The translations under genes were made by a program, and so were the position numbers. From Klebsiella oxytoca NBRC 105695 (GTDB taxonomy: Bacteria; Pseudomonadota; Gammaproteobacteria; Enterobacterales; Enterobacteriaceae), in assembly GCF_001598695.1 (NCBI RefSeq), contig NZ_BCZK01000007.1:186001-250000 (forward strand): 64,000 bases of DNA. Reading direction: 5' to 3'. Each line of letters begins with the position of its first letter. Position 1 is the first letter of the stretch. Shown here piece after piece: positions 53,292 through 62,276 of the stretch. The notes under the pieces were generated by a model. That model had not been told where the DNA came from, did no database searches, and was given only the letters and a program-made list of their open reading frames with translations.

Positions 53292-55830
53292 GTTCTGTCG
53301 CAAAAACATCTTCGTTTTCTTAGCCGTAGCCTGCTCCGGTCAGGCTTTTGGCGAAGAATACTATTTTGATCCTTCTCTGCTGCAGGGGACGGCTTACGGG
53401 CAAGGTATGGCGAGCGTTAACGGACCCGGTACGCCCGCCGGAGAGTATCTGGTTGACGTTATGGTCAATGGCTCGCTGCTAAAATCCGGCGTAAAGATCC
53501 GCTTTACTCCAGCTAATGGCGAACAACGCACGGAGCCCTGCCTTCCGTTATCGCTGATGCAGGCCGCTCGGGTAAAATCGCTCCCGGACAAAGCGCCTCA
53601 AAATAGCTGTCGTCCGCTCAGGGAATGGGTATCCCAGGGCGAATGGCAATTTGATAGCGCGATGCTACAGCTCCGGCTTACGCTGCCGATGAGCGAGCTG
53701 ATACACAAGCCGCGCGGCTATCTTCCGCCTTCGCAGTGGGACAGCGGCGCGCTGGCTCTGTTTTTACGCCATAACACCAACTGGACCCACACGGACAACA
53801 CCCACCAGCACTTCCGCTACCAGTATTTGTGGAGCGGGATCAACGCTGGCAGCAACATTGGACTGTGGCAGCTCCGCCATCAGGGTAACCTGCGCTATGC
53901 CGACAGCAACCAGAGCGGTAGCGACTGGCATTACAATCGCGTACGCAGTTGGGTGCAGCGACCACTCGCCGCAATCGACAGCATCCTGACGTTTGGCGAT
54001 AACTACACTGACTCCAGTTTATTCGGCAGCCTGTCGTTTAATGGTATGAAACTCGCCACGGATGAGCGCATGTGGCCGCAGGGCAAACGCGGATATGCGC
54101 CAGAGGTACGCGGCGTGGCGGCAAGCAGCGCGCGGGTGGTCGTCAAACAGCTGGGCAAAGTTATCTATGAAACCCATGTTCCGCCCGGACCGTTCGCTAT
54201 TGACGATCTTTACAACACCCGCTATCAGGGTGATTTGCAGGTTGAAGTGATTGAGGCTAACGGAAAAGTATCGCGCTTTACCGTGCCCTATTCTGCGGTT
54301 CCCGACTCGGTGCGACCAGGCAACTGGCACTACTCTTTTGCTGTTGGCAAGGTCCGCCAGTACTACCGCATCGACAACCGCTTCCTTGAGGGGACGCTGC
54401 AGCACGGGGTAAATAATAATCTCACTCTTAACCTCGGATCGCGGTTGGCGCATGATTATCAGGCCTGGCTGATCGGCGGCGTATGGGCGACCCGCCTTGG
54501 CGCATTCGGCATGAACGCCACCTGGTCTGGTGCGCGAGTGGAGCATAATGACCGTCAGCAGGGCTGGCGAGCGGAGCTGAGCTATAGCAAGACCTTTTCC
54601 ACAGGCACTAATCTGGTGCTGGCGGCCTATCGCTACTCAACCGGTGGATTCCGCGATTTGGAGGATGTATTTGGCGTACGCCGACAGGCGCAAAACGGCA
54701 TTGATTACTACTCCGACACGCTGCATCAACGTCAACGCCTTTCGGCGACCGTCAGCCAGCCCTTAGGCCATTCAGGTACGCTCAATCTCAGCGCCAGTAC
54801 CGCCGATTACTACAATAATCAGTCGCGGATCACGCAGCTGCAGCTCGGCTACAGCAACCAGTGGCGAAAAATGAGTTATGGATTTAACCTCGCCAGGCAG
54901 CGTTCCACCTGGGACTATGGCCGCTTCTACCGCAGCGTTAATGAACCGCAGGATCTGAGCCAGCGGCACAAATATACCGAGACGACGCTGTCTTTTACTC
55001 TCTCCATTCCATTTGACTGGGGCGATAGCCCGACATCCGTAGCGATGAACTATAACCAGTCGCGCGCGAATCACTCTTCAACCCTGTCGATGACCGGGAC
55101 CCGTGGCGAGCAGAGCGAACTCTCCTGGTCTGTTTATGGCGGCTATGAGCGCTATCGCAATGGGGACGAAGGGGCATCGACGACTTTCGGCGGTAATCTC
55201 CAGCAAAACACCCGTTTTGGCGCGCTGCGTGCGGGCTACGACCAGGGAAAGGACTATCGGCAGGTGGCGCTGGGCTCCTCCGGGACCCTGGTGCTGCATT
55301 CCGGTGGCGTGACGCTCGGTCCTTACGCCAGCGACACCTTTGCATTAATTCACGCCGATGGCGCGCAGGGCGCAGTCGTCCAGAACGGTCAGGGGGCGGT
55401 AATCGACAGTTTCGGTTACGCCATTTTACCTGCGCTATCTCCGTATCGTCGCAACAACGTCTCACTCGATACTCGCCAGATGCGCAGCGATGCTGAACTG
55501 ACGGGGGGAAGCCAACAAGTTGTTCCCTATGCCGGCGCGATCGCGCGGGTGAACTTCTCCACGATTACTGGCAAAGCGGTGCTTATCGCGGTGAAAATGG
55601 CGGATGGCGGCATCCCGCCGATGGGGGCCGAGGTCATTAACAGCGAAGGGGCCGTCATTGGGATGGTCGGGCAGGGTGGGCAGGTTTATGCCCGTATCAG
55701 CACTCCCTCAGGCTCATTGCTGGTGCGTTGGGGAAAAGGGACCGATCGACGTTGCCATGTGCCCTACCAGTTCGATCTACATTCGCCTGAAAACGTGATT
55801 TATCTTACAACGACCTGCGAGAGGGAATAG
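53275..55830 (+). CDS. Fimbrial outer membrane usher (first fimbrial operon)
   Basis: This 851-residue usher is the assembly platform for the fimbria. It has a signal peptide (ending near AFG), a periplasmic N-domain (YYFDPSLLQGTAY and VDVMVNGSLLKSG), a 24-strand barrel with a plug domain (PEVRGVAASSARVVVKQLGK, YETHVPPGPFAIDDL) and two C-terminal domains with a cysteine pair (RRCHVPY and TTCERE). The length is typical. It overlaps the chaperone gene by 17 bp and is followed by the adhesin gene after 4 bp. Confidence 0.95.
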   Translation: MSPKVKFCRKNIFVFLAVACSGQAFGEEYYFDPSLLQGTAYGQGMASVNGPGTPAGEYLVDVMVNGSLLKSGVKIRFTPANGEQRTEPCLPLSLMQAARVKSLPDKAPQNSCRPLREWVSQGEWQFDSAMLQLRLTLPMSELIHKPRGYLPPSQWDSGALALFLRHNTNWTHTDNTHQHFRYQYLWSGINAGSNIGLWQLRHQGNLRYADSNQSGSDWHYNRVRSWVQRPLAAIDSILTFGDNYTDSSLFGSLSFNGMKLATDERMWPQGKRGYAPEVRGVAASSARVVVKQLGKVIYETHVPPGPFAIDDLYNTRYQGDLQVEVIEANGKVSRFTVPYSAVPDSVRPGNWHYSFAVGKVRQYYRIDNRFLEGTLQHGVNNNLTLNLGSRLAHDYQAWLIGGVWATRLGAFGMNATWSGARVEHNDRQQGWRAELSYSKTFSTGTNLVLAAYRYSTGGFRDLEDVFGVRRQAQNGIDYYSDTLHQRQRLSATVSQPLGHSGTLNLSASTADYYNNQSRITQLQLGYSNQWRKMSYGFNLARQRSTWDYGRFYRSVNEPQDLSQRHKYTETTLSFTLSIPFDWGDSPTSVAMNYNQSRANHSSTLSMTGTRGEQSELSWSVYGGYERYRNGDEGASTTFGGNLQQNTRFGALRAGYDQGKDYRQVALGSSGTLVLHSGGVTLGPYASDTFALIHADGAQGAVVQNGQGAVIDSFGYAILPALSPYRRNNVSLDTRQMRSDAELTGGSQQVVPYAGAIARVNFSTITGKAVLIAVKMADGGIPPMGAEVINSEGAVIGMVGQGGQVYARISTPSGSLLVRWGKGTDRRCHVPYQFDLHSPENVIYLTTTCERE

Positions 55831-55834
55831 TCTC

Positions 55835-57169
55835 ATGTGTTATCTTCGCCAAACGCTGCTACTTGCTGCTACCCTGCTTTTCAGCACCGCGTCCTGGGCT
55901 AACTGCGTTAAAGTGACGGATAATAGTTTCCTTTCTGAGGCGGCGATTAAAGCAGGCTATACCGCGCGCTTCTGGCGCGGTGCCTTTGATGACAATATCG
56001 GTCATCTTGGTCTGCCGTCAGTCATTAGCGTTAGCGCGAATAATAAGTTCCAGCCTTCCGGCACCGTGCTTGCCAGTACGGTGGGTAATTTCCTCACTGC
56101 AGGCGTTCAGACGCCCTATACGGCAAAGCAGGTGCTTTACCGCTGTGATTTGCAGGACGCCGGGAAGCTGTATGAACTGTATTCAACCAACGGCGATAAC
56201 TACTTTGTTGGCGGGCGTCGGGCGAAAGAAGTGGAGGGAGCCTACTATGACGCGGAACGTAACGTCGCGGTACGCATGACGAATCTGAGTACCGGCGAAT
56301 ACTATAGCCGCTTCTGGAAGCAGCGCCAGCTCACTGCGGATAGTTGGTTTCAGGACGATCGCGCAATTTATATTCCCGCAGGCGCATTTAGTAATGTCCT
56401 GTATGAGATGCTTAAAATCGCCGCCTCGGATCAATATATTTTTAACGACAGAATTAACAAAGACACCTATAACCAGCCGCGCGGTTATATCGCATTCAAG
56501 GGGCCTGGCTTACTGACCTCCGCTATTCAACCCGGTATGGATCATGCTTCAAGTTATTATGGTTGGCCCGAATCCTGGCCCGGTGCGTGGAGTAGCTACA
56601 ATCAGGTCACCTATATTCGCGGCGCGGCCTGCTCCATTGAAGATTATCCCGCGACGGTGCTGCTTCCTACCATTACAGCGGAGGCGCTCTCTTCTGGCGA
56701 AAGCAGCGAAGCGCCTTTCAGCATAACGCTGGAGTGCGAAGCTGGCGCGATGTCCTCGACTCATCCCACCACTAGTGTCGCTAACGTAGCCTTGGGTTTT
56801 TTAGTCAATCAGCCCGGCGCCGTGGCCGCCGCGCGCCGCCTTGGCCTGACGACCACCGGCGGTGGGTTGACCTGGTTACTGGACACGCATTATGGCGGAA
56901 AGGGCGTGGCTTCCGGAGTAGGAATACGGATTTACGATCAGGGCGGTGTGCCGCTTAACCTTTTGCCGGACAAAGTGAGTACCGGGACGGGCAACTCCCG
57001 TGGCTGGTATGGATATAAAGAGCTCACCGTACTAACGAGCAAAAAAGACCGTGGTTCGGTAGAGGTCTGGCATGGTGATTTTACCGCCTCCCTTGAGGCG
57101 CTCGGTGGACAACCGGTAACGGTAGGGAGCGTGAATGCGCAGTTACAGGCAGTGGTTAGTTTTCAGTAA
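55835..57169 (+). CDS. Fimbrial tip adhesin, two-domain
   Basis: This 444-residue protein has a signal peptide ending near SWA (residue 22), an N-terminal receptor-binding domain of about 240 residues with C24 and C104, and a C-terminal pilin domain with the usual disulfide (C266-C301) and the pattern CSIEDYPATVLLPTITAEAL. This two-domain form is that of tip adhesins such as FimH, but the binding domain does not resemble one I know, so the receptor cannot be named. The aromatic-rich segment YYGWPESWPGAWSSYNQ (241-257) is notable. Confidence 0.88.
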   Translation: MCYLRQTLLLAATLLFSTASWANCVKVTDNSFLSEAAIKAGYTARFWRGAFDDNIGHLGLPSVISVSANNKFQPSGTVLASTVGNFLTAGVQTPYTAKQVLYRCDLQDAGKLYELYSTNGDNYFVGGRRAKEVEGAYYDAERNVAVRMTNLSTGEYYSRFWKQRQLTADSWFQDDRAIYIPAGAFSNVLYEMLKIAASDQYIFNDRINKDTYNQPRGYIAFKGPGLLTSAIQPGMDHASSYYGWPESWPGAWSSYNQVTYIRGAACSIEDYPATVLLPTITAEALSSGESSEAPFSITLECEAGAMSSTHPTTSVANVALGFLVNQPGAVAAARRLGLTTTGGGLTWLLDTHYGGKGVASGVGIRIYDQGGVPLNLLPDKVSTGTGNSRGWYGYKELTVLTSKKDRGSVEVWHGDFTASLEALGGQPVTVGSVNAQLQAVVSFQ

Positions 57170-57869
57170 GGCGGTGTTAGCGCTGCTGTTGCTGGCAGGC
57201 GTCAATTCCGCGCCGTTTGCTGCGGTTAACGTTGACCGAACCCGGCTCGTATTCGCCGCTAGCGATATTGCCCAGTCGCTGACGCTCGCAAACGACAGCG
57301 TTACGCCAATGCTGTTACAAGTCTGGACCGACGCCGGAGAGACCGCCTCTTCACCCGATAATAGCCGTACGCCGCTGGTGGTATTGCCGCCCGTCTTTAA
57401 AATGCAGCCGGATGAGTTGAGAACGCTTCGCGTGATGCTGAGCTCGCGGCGCAGTCTGCCAGAGGATCGGGAGAGCCTGTTCTGGCTCAACATTTACCAG
57501 ATACCGCCCGAACTGAGCGCGACGAAAAGCGCTACCCGCAAGCTAGTGTTACCCCTACGGCTGCGGTTGAAAGTATTTATTCGTCCGACCGGCTTAAAGG
57601 CGCCCACCGCCAATGATGAACAGAAACTGCGCTTCAGCATCGCTTCGCAGGGCATCACGATAACCAACCCAACGCCGTGGTATATGAGCCTGACAGTAAC
57701 GGCAACAAAAGGAATCAGGATCGGTTCCATCATGCTCGCGCCGTATGAGCGGCGGGATGTGGTGCTCTCTCAGGCACCGGCCGTGGGAACGACGGTAAAC
57801 TATGCGGTGATCAATGACTCCGGAAACTGGCGAACCTATACCGCAACCATTATGGCGAAAGAGAGTTGA
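57135..57869 (+). CDS. Fimbrial periplasmic chaperone 2
   Basis: This 244-residue PapD-type chaperone overlaps the adhesin gene by 35 bp and has AGGGAG before its ATG. A signal peptide ends near FAA (residue 30). Family blocks are visible: VDRTRLVFAASDIAQSLTL, PPVFKMQPDELRTLRVML, PEDRESLFWLNIYQIPP and the cleft Lys in LRLKVFIRPTGL. It is only distantly like chaperone 1. Its place behind the adhesin suggests that it is dedicated to the adhesin, while chaperone 1 serves the major subunit. Confidence 0.92.
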   Translation: MRSYRQWLVFSKAVLALLLLAGVNSAPFAAVNVDRTRLVFAASDIAQSLTLANDSVTPMLLQVWTDAGETASSPDNSRTPLVVLPPVFKMQPDELRTLRVMLSSRRSLPEDRESLFWLNIYQIPPELSATKSATRKLVLPLRLRLKVFIRPTGLKAPTANDEQKLRFSIASQGITITNPTPWYMSLTVTATKGIRIGSIMLAPYERRDVVLSQAPAVGTTVNYAVINDSGNWRTYTATIMAKES

Positions 57870-57975
57870 ACCCTGTTTTTTTACCCCATCCCTCACCGCG
57901 CCGCAGTAACGGATGTTTCCGTCGCGCATCCCTTCCTCACGCCGGGCTGCATAAGCGTGACGGCTGTGGTTTAAT

Positions 57976-58005
57976 ATTGACCAGGATTGACCAGGATTGA
58001 CCCGG
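57976..58005 (+). repeat. Triple 10-bp tandem repeat
   Basis: ATTGACCAGG occurs twice in a row (57976-57995) and is followed by a third copy with one change, ATTGACCCGG (57996-58005). It lies between the end of the fimbrial operon and the arsR operator, with no known role. Confidence 0.7.
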
Positions 58006-58051
58006 GCATCACTTGAGTTGATTATCCGCCAGGCGTAGCGGTTCCTTTTTT

Positions 58052-58078
58052 AAACATATATGATTTTTCATATTCAAT
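58052..58078 (+). promoter_or_regulatory. ArsR operator upstream of arsR
   Basis: AAACATATATGATTTTTCAT, followed by ATTCAAT, has the AT-rich interrupted dyad CATAT-ATG-N-CATATT expected of ArsR-binding sites. It lies about 55-80 bp upstream of the arsR start and is repeated upstream of arsB. Confidence 0.6.
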
Positions 58079-58131
58079 GTTGATATTGCGTTTCCGTGGA
58101 GTATCCTGTCCGTCAACAATCGGGAGGAATG

Positions 58132-58482
58132 ATGTCATTAACATCCTTACAGCTTTTCAAAAATCTGTCCGATGAAACCCGTCTGGGTATTGTGCTGATA
58201 CTTAAGGAGATGGGGGAACTGTGCGTGTGCGATCTCTGCACGGCGCTGGATCAGTCGCAGCCCAAGATCTCCCGCCATCTGGCAATGCTTCGGGCAAGCG
58301 GACTGTTGTTGGATCGCAAGCAGGGGAAGTGGGTGCACTATCGTTTATCACCGCATATGCCTGTATGGGCAGCACAGGTCATTGAACAGGCCTGGTTAAG
58401 CCAGCGAGAGATCGTACAGGTCATCGCCCGCAAGCTGGCATCAGCAAACTGTTCGGGAAGCGGTAAAGCGGTTTGTCTTTAA
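58132..58482 (+). CDS. arsR: Arsenical-resistance repressor ArsR
   Basis: ArsR is a homodimeric winged-helix repressor released from DNA by As(III) or Sb(III). The metalloid site is C31, C33 and C36 in ELCVCDLCTALDQSQPKIS, which also starts the recognition helix. The 116-residue protein closely matches E. coli ArsR (117). GGGAGGA lies just upstream of two successive ATG codons; I chose the second (58132), giving the family start MS. arsB and arsC follow. Confidence 0.96.
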   Translation: MSLTSLQLFKNLSDETRLGIVLILKEMGELCVCDLCTALDQSQPKISRHLAMLRASGLLLDRKQGKWVHYRLSPHMPVWAAQVIEQAWLSQREIVQVIARKLASANCSGSGKAVCL

Positions 58483-58491
58483 AATTTGCCG

Positions 58492-58516
58492 TAACATATA
58501 TGTTTTTTCAAATGTG
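58492..58516 (+). promoter_or_regulatory. Second ArsR-operator-like copy between arsR and arsB
   Basis: AACATATATGTTTTTTCA at 58493-58510 repeats the arsR operator (AACATATATGATTTTTCA) with one change. Its position suggests a second ArsR site or an internal promoter for arsBC. Confidence 0.5.
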
Positions 58517-58533
58517 ATTTTCAGGGAGGGGAG

Positions 58534-59826
58534 ATGCTACTGGCAGGTGCTATTTTTATCCTGACCATTATTCTGGTTATCTGGCAGCCGAAGGGGCTGG
58601 GCATCGGCTGGAGCGCGACGCTTGGCGCAGTACTGGCTTTGATATCTGGCGTTGTGCATGTGGGGGATATTCCGGTGGTGTGGAATATCGTCTGGAACGC
58701 GACGGCGACCTTTATTGCGGTGATTATTATCAGCCTGTTGCTCGACGAGTCCGGCTTTTTTGAATGGGCGGCGCTGCATGTCTCTCGTTGGGGAAACGGT
58801 CGTGGCCGTTTGCTGTTTACCTGGATCGTTTTGCTCGGCGCTGCGGTGGCGGCGCTGTTTGCTAACGATGGTGCGGCACTGATTCTGACTCCCATTGTCA
58901 TCGCCATGCTGCTGGCATTAGGGTTCAGCAAAGGCACCACGCTGGCATTCGTCATGGCTGCCGGTTTTATTGCCGATACGGCCAGCCTGCCGCTTATCGT
59001 GTCGAACCTGGTGAATATAGTCTCGGCGGACTTCTTTGGACTGGGCTTCACTGAGTATGCGTCGGTAATGGTGCCGGTGGATATTGCTGCTATTATCGCC
59101 ACGCTGGTTATGCTGCATCTGTTCTTCCGCAAAGATATCCCGCCGACTTACGATCTGGCTCTCCTGAAGGCACCTGAAAAAGCAGTAAAAGATCCGGCTA
59201 CGTTCCGCACCGGCTGGATTGTTTTGATTCTTCTGCTGGTAGGTTTTTTCGTCCTCGAGCCTCTCGGGATTCCCGTTAGCGCAATTGCGGCAGTTGGGGC
59301 GGTAATACTGTTTACCGTGGCGAAACGAGGTCATGCCATTAACACAGGCAAAGTGCTGCGTGGCGCACCCTGGCAGATCGTTATCTTCTCATTGGGGATG
59401 TACCTGGTGGTCTACGGTCTGCGTAACGCCGGGCTAACCGAATACCTTTCAGGGGGGCTAAACGTACTGGCGGATAAAGGACTCTGGGCCGCGACGCTGG
59501 GTACTGGCTTCCTGATGGCTTTCCTGTCTTCGATCATGAACAACATGCCTTCCGTGCTGGTTGGTGCGCTCTCTATCGATGAAAGCACCGCAACCGGCGT
59601 TATTAAAGAGGCGATGATCTACGCCAACGTGATTGGCTGCGATCTGGGTCCGAAAATTACACCTATTGGTAGCCTGGCAACGCTGCTCTGGCTGCATGTA
59701 CTTTCACAGAAGAATATGACCATCACCTGGGGCTACTATTTTCGCACCGGGATCGTTATGACTCTGCCTGTGCTGTTTGTCACGCTGGCCGCGCTGGCGC
59801 TACGTCTCTCTTTCACTTTGTCATGA
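58534..59826 (+). CDS. arsB: Arsenite efflux permease ArsB
   Basis: ArsB is an inner-membrane arsenite/antimonite:proton antiporter. The 430-residue protein is hydrophobic with about twelve spans and matches E. coli ArsB in length (429) and sequence: [63 protein letters not shown] and [30 protein letters not shown] lies right before the ATG. There is no arsA or arsD, so this is the compact chromosomal arsRBC type. Confidence 0.97.
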   Translation: MLLAGAIFILTIILVIWQPKGLGIGWSATLGAVLALISGVVHVGDIPVVWNIVWNATATFIAVIIISLLLDESGFFEWAALHVSRWGNGRGRLLFTWIVLLGAAVAALFANDGAALILTPIVIAMLLALGFSKGTTLAFVMAAGFIADTASLPLIVSNLVNIVSADFFGLGFTEYASVMVPVDIAAIIATLVMLHLFFRKDIPPTYDLALLKAPEKAVKDPATFRTGWIVLILLLVGFFVLEPLGIPVSAIAAVGAVILFTVAKRGHAINTGKVLRGAPWQIVIFSLGMYLVVYGLRNAGLTEYLSGGLNVLADKGLWAATLGTGFLMAFLSSIMNNMPSVLVGALSIDESTATGVIKEAMIYANVIGCDLGPKITPIGSLATLLWLHVLSQKNMTITWGYYFRTGIVMTLPVLFVTLAALALRLSFTLS

Positions 59827-59839
59827 GATACTGCTATCT

Positions 59840-60265
59840 ATGAGCAACATCACCATTTATCACAACCCGGCCTGCGGCACCTCGCGTAATACGCTGGAGA
59901 TGATCCGCAATAGCGGTACTGAACCCACCGTTATTCATTACCTTGAAAATCCACCGTCACGCGATGAGCTGGTCAAACTCATTGCCGACATGGGGATCGC
60001 GGTGCGGGCGCTGCTGCGTAAAAATGTTGAGCCTTATGAAGAACTGGGCCTCGCAGAAGATAGATTTACTGACGATCGGTTAATCGACTTTATGCTGCAG
60101 CATCCGATCCTGATTAACCGCCCGATTGTGGTGACACCGTTGGGGACGCGTCTGTGCCGTCCTTCTGGAGTTGTTCTGGATATTCTTCCCGATGCCCAGC
60201 AAGGCGCTTTCGCTAAGGAAGATGGCGAGAAAGTTGTTGATGATGCGGGTAAACGGGTGAAATAA
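59840..60265 (+). CDS. arsC: Arsenate reductase (glutaredoxin-dependent) ArsC
   Basis: ArsC reduces arsenate to arsenite, using glutaredoxin and glutathione, for export by ArsB. The 141-residue protein has the catalytic C12 in YHNPACGTSRNT and the anion-binding arginines R60, R94 and R107 in the expected places. I chose the ATG at 59840, 11 bp after the arsB stop, over an upstream frame start. A decayed relative of its C-terminal half lies at 33995-34168. Confidence 0.96.
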   Translation: MSNITIYHNPACGTSRNTLEMIRNSGTEPTVIHYLENPPSRDELVKLIADMGIAVRALLRKNVEPYEELGLAEDRFTDDRLIDFMLQHPILINRPIVVTPLGTRLCRPSGVVLDILPDAQQGAFAKEDGEKVVDDAGKRVK

Positions 60266-60425
60266 AATCTCCTGGGAGCTGTCCCGGAAGAAATAAAAGG
60301 CGACGAAGCAGGCAGAGCAGCATGCCGCAGGAGGGATGACGCGGTGTACTGTGATGAAACTGCCGCAGATCAAGCCTGCCAGCGCAACATTGTTAGCGCA
60401 AGAGTGAGCATTTCGGATTGATGCG

Positions 60426-60463
60426 AACCCAAATATGGTTTTTTATAAAATTATATTTGGGTT
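60426..60463. terminator. Inverted repeat between arsC and the third regulator pair
   Basis: AACCCAAATAT (60426-60436) and its exact complement (60453-60463) form an 11-bp stem with a 16-nt AT-rich loop. It lies between convergent genes and may act as a terminator for either. The remaining 264-bp gap shows no gene. Confidence 0.5.
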
Positions 60464-60529
60464 TACTCCAGGTTATCTAATAGTAAGAACCTGCTATAAC
60501 TTAAAAAAATCGTTGAGTTTCCGTCTGTA

Positions 60530-60985
60530 TTATTCCCCATTGCAATAAAACAAAGGCGTGCTGACAAAGCTGATGATATAGTCTGTTTGATTAACGGAGT
60601 TAATGAGGAAGTTTAACTTTTTATTTTCTTTAAGGAAAAAAGAGGGGTAGTGTTGTTGCGCTAATAACTCCGGCAACGTATCAATCGGATTGGTATAGAC
60701 TCTTTGGCTGGTGAGAAGATAGTCATCACCACTTTGTCTTTTATAATTAAAGTAGACTTCGCGACTTATCGCATATCGTTCCGGACCAAGGTGCGCGGTA
60801 CCATTAATCAAAATAACGCCGCTGTTATCATTCATGATAAACCGGTAAGTTGCTTTAATTGCAAATTGGCCATGATATAAAGAGTGTTTCGCTTCGCAAA
60901 CGATTTTGTCATTAGCATTGGCGTTAACCTGTTGAGGTAACCCTGTAAAGAACAATAAGAAAGCGAGCCATTTAATTTTTTTCAT
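60530..60985 (-). CDS. Small secreted or membrane-anchored partner protein of regulator pair 3 (YqeJ-like)
   Basis: This 151-residue protein starts MKKIKWLAFLLFFTGLPQQVNA, a signal-peptide-like segment with possible cleavage after VNA, then a predicted periplasmic beta-rich domain with cysteines in KIVCEAKH and FYCNGE. It overlaps the 3' end of the ToxR-like gene by 14 bp. By layout and size it corresponds to the FidL-like and YqeJ-type partners, but its sequence differs from the two FidL-like proteins at 47-51 kb. A role in sensing or stabilising the regulator is inferred from position. Confidence 0.75.
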   Translation of the reverse strand: MKKIKWLAFLLFFTGLPQQVNANANDKIVCEAKHSLYHGQFAIKATYRFIMNDNSGVILINGTAHLGPERYAISREVYFNYKRQSGDDYLLTSQRVYTNPIDTLPELLAQQHYPSFFLKENKKLNFLINSVNQTDYIISFVSTPLFYCNGE

Positions 60986-61829
60986 TTTTTGCCACAATGT
61001 AAGTTGTTGAGTCACATTTTAAAGACGCTTCCTTTCCGCACGTAAACACGGTTAACCGTGGTGACGTTGAAAAATATGAAATGAAATATTTGATGTCTTT
61101 ATTACACACTAACCCTTCGTCATGAATAAAGTTAATGGCAAAATCGTTATTTATATTTCTGGCATTGGCAAAGTAGCAAGGTGGCGTGCCGTTGATATGC
61201 GAGTAACCTTCGATAATGAATTCATGATGAAAAGGGAAACGATATAAAAAAAAGGCGAACAAACCTATCAATGGAAGGAAAATTGCCAGACAATACGAGA
61301 TCATTTTGATGGGTTTTTTATTTTCAGGCGTAAGCGGTGCTACTGTGTCAGGCTGCGCGAAAATTTCACCGGTTTGTATGCCTTTTTTATCCGCTAGCTG
61401 GTCATCCTGATACCGGTTATCTGTAACGGGAAAGATATTACGATCGTCTGAGACTGAGTGGATACGCTCTATCGAATTTTGTGGATTATCCTCATACTTT
61501 TCCACGGCAATGTAGGCATTCAGCCGCACACCCTTGCCACGAATAGTCAACAGAATGTTATCCGGGCAACCCAGTTTTTTTAATACGTTGCGTAAATTAA
61601 CAAAGGACTGATAGTAAGCCGAATTTGATACCGTACGCTTAGCATCCTCACCCCAACCTGCAACCATTAAATCAGAGTGCGATACCAGCTGTCCCTGCCG
61701 TTCCAGAAGTAACTCCAGGCAATGGGCACTACTCTTAAGTATCGTAAATCGGGTTCCATCCTTTATCGATAACAATTGTTTCTCACCGGGAAGAAAAATA
61801 ACTTGCTTATTCAAAATGTATTTAACCAT
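60972..61829 (-). CDS. ToxR/CadC-like membrane-bound transcriptional regulator, pair 3 (YqeI-like)
   Basis: This 285-residue protein has a winged-helix domain (residues about 3-108; LLERQGQLVSHSDLMVAGWG, NSAYYQSFVNLRNVLKKLG, ILLTIRGKGVRLNA), a long linker, a membrane span at 176-197, and a periplasmic domain rich in cysteine (four after the span). I chose the ATG at 61829 with GGTGA just upstream; a TTG at 61841 is less likely. It is divergent from the second fimbrial operon across 447 bp and is its most likely regulator. E. coli YqeI is the nearest type I recall. Confidence 0.87.
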   Translation of the reverse strand: MVKYILNKQVIFLPGEKQLLSIKDGTRFTILKSSAHCLELLLERQGQLVSHSDLMVAGWGEDAKRTVSNSAYYQSFVNLRNVLKKLGCPDNILLTIRGKGVRLNAYIAVEKYEDNPQNSIERIHSVSDDRNIFPVTDNRYQDDQLADKKGIQTGEIFAQPDTVAPLTPENKKPIKMISYCLAIFLPLIGLFAFFLYRFPFHHEFIIEGYSHINGTPPCYFANARNINNDFAINFIHDEGLVCNKDIKYFISYFSTSPRLTVFTCGKEASLKCDSTTYIVAKNEKN

Positions 61830-62276
61830 AAAAATCACCAAAAACTAAAATTTATGAAACAAATTCCAAACCTTTAACCTTAAATATTTTCTCTCACTGG
61901 AGCCCGGAAAAATATGAAAATTCGCCAAAAAAATAATTTTGACAACTAATGATGAAATTTTGTTATGGTTTTTAACTCATTGTTTTAATTGTATTTTGAA
62001 TTCATTTTTAGTTAATAAACTACCCCGACCAGGAATCTTCCCGCATCATAAGAATCTTCCAGCGCACAGGCCTGAACAGCCATGGTAATTGTGGGTTCTT
62101 GATGATTTTCACGAGGGAATATTATAGATGATTTATGAATTTTAAGTCACTTTTATCACATCAGTATGGCGTCACTACCAGGGGGCACTCTAAATCCAGA
62201 GTGCATGGAAACGATTGATTCTAGGCACTACATAAAATATTTCAATAAACAATCAATAAACAAAGGACAGGAAAAA
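61830..62276. promoter_or_regulatory. Divergent control region upstream of the second fimbrial operon
   Basis: This very AT-rich gap (447 bp) lies between the ToxR-like gene and the fimbrial subunit gene. A hairpin, GCACTCT (62185-62191) with AGAGTGC (62198-62204), lies 73 bp upstream of the subunit start and may be an operator or leader structure. No gene is supported here. Confidence 0.5.
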
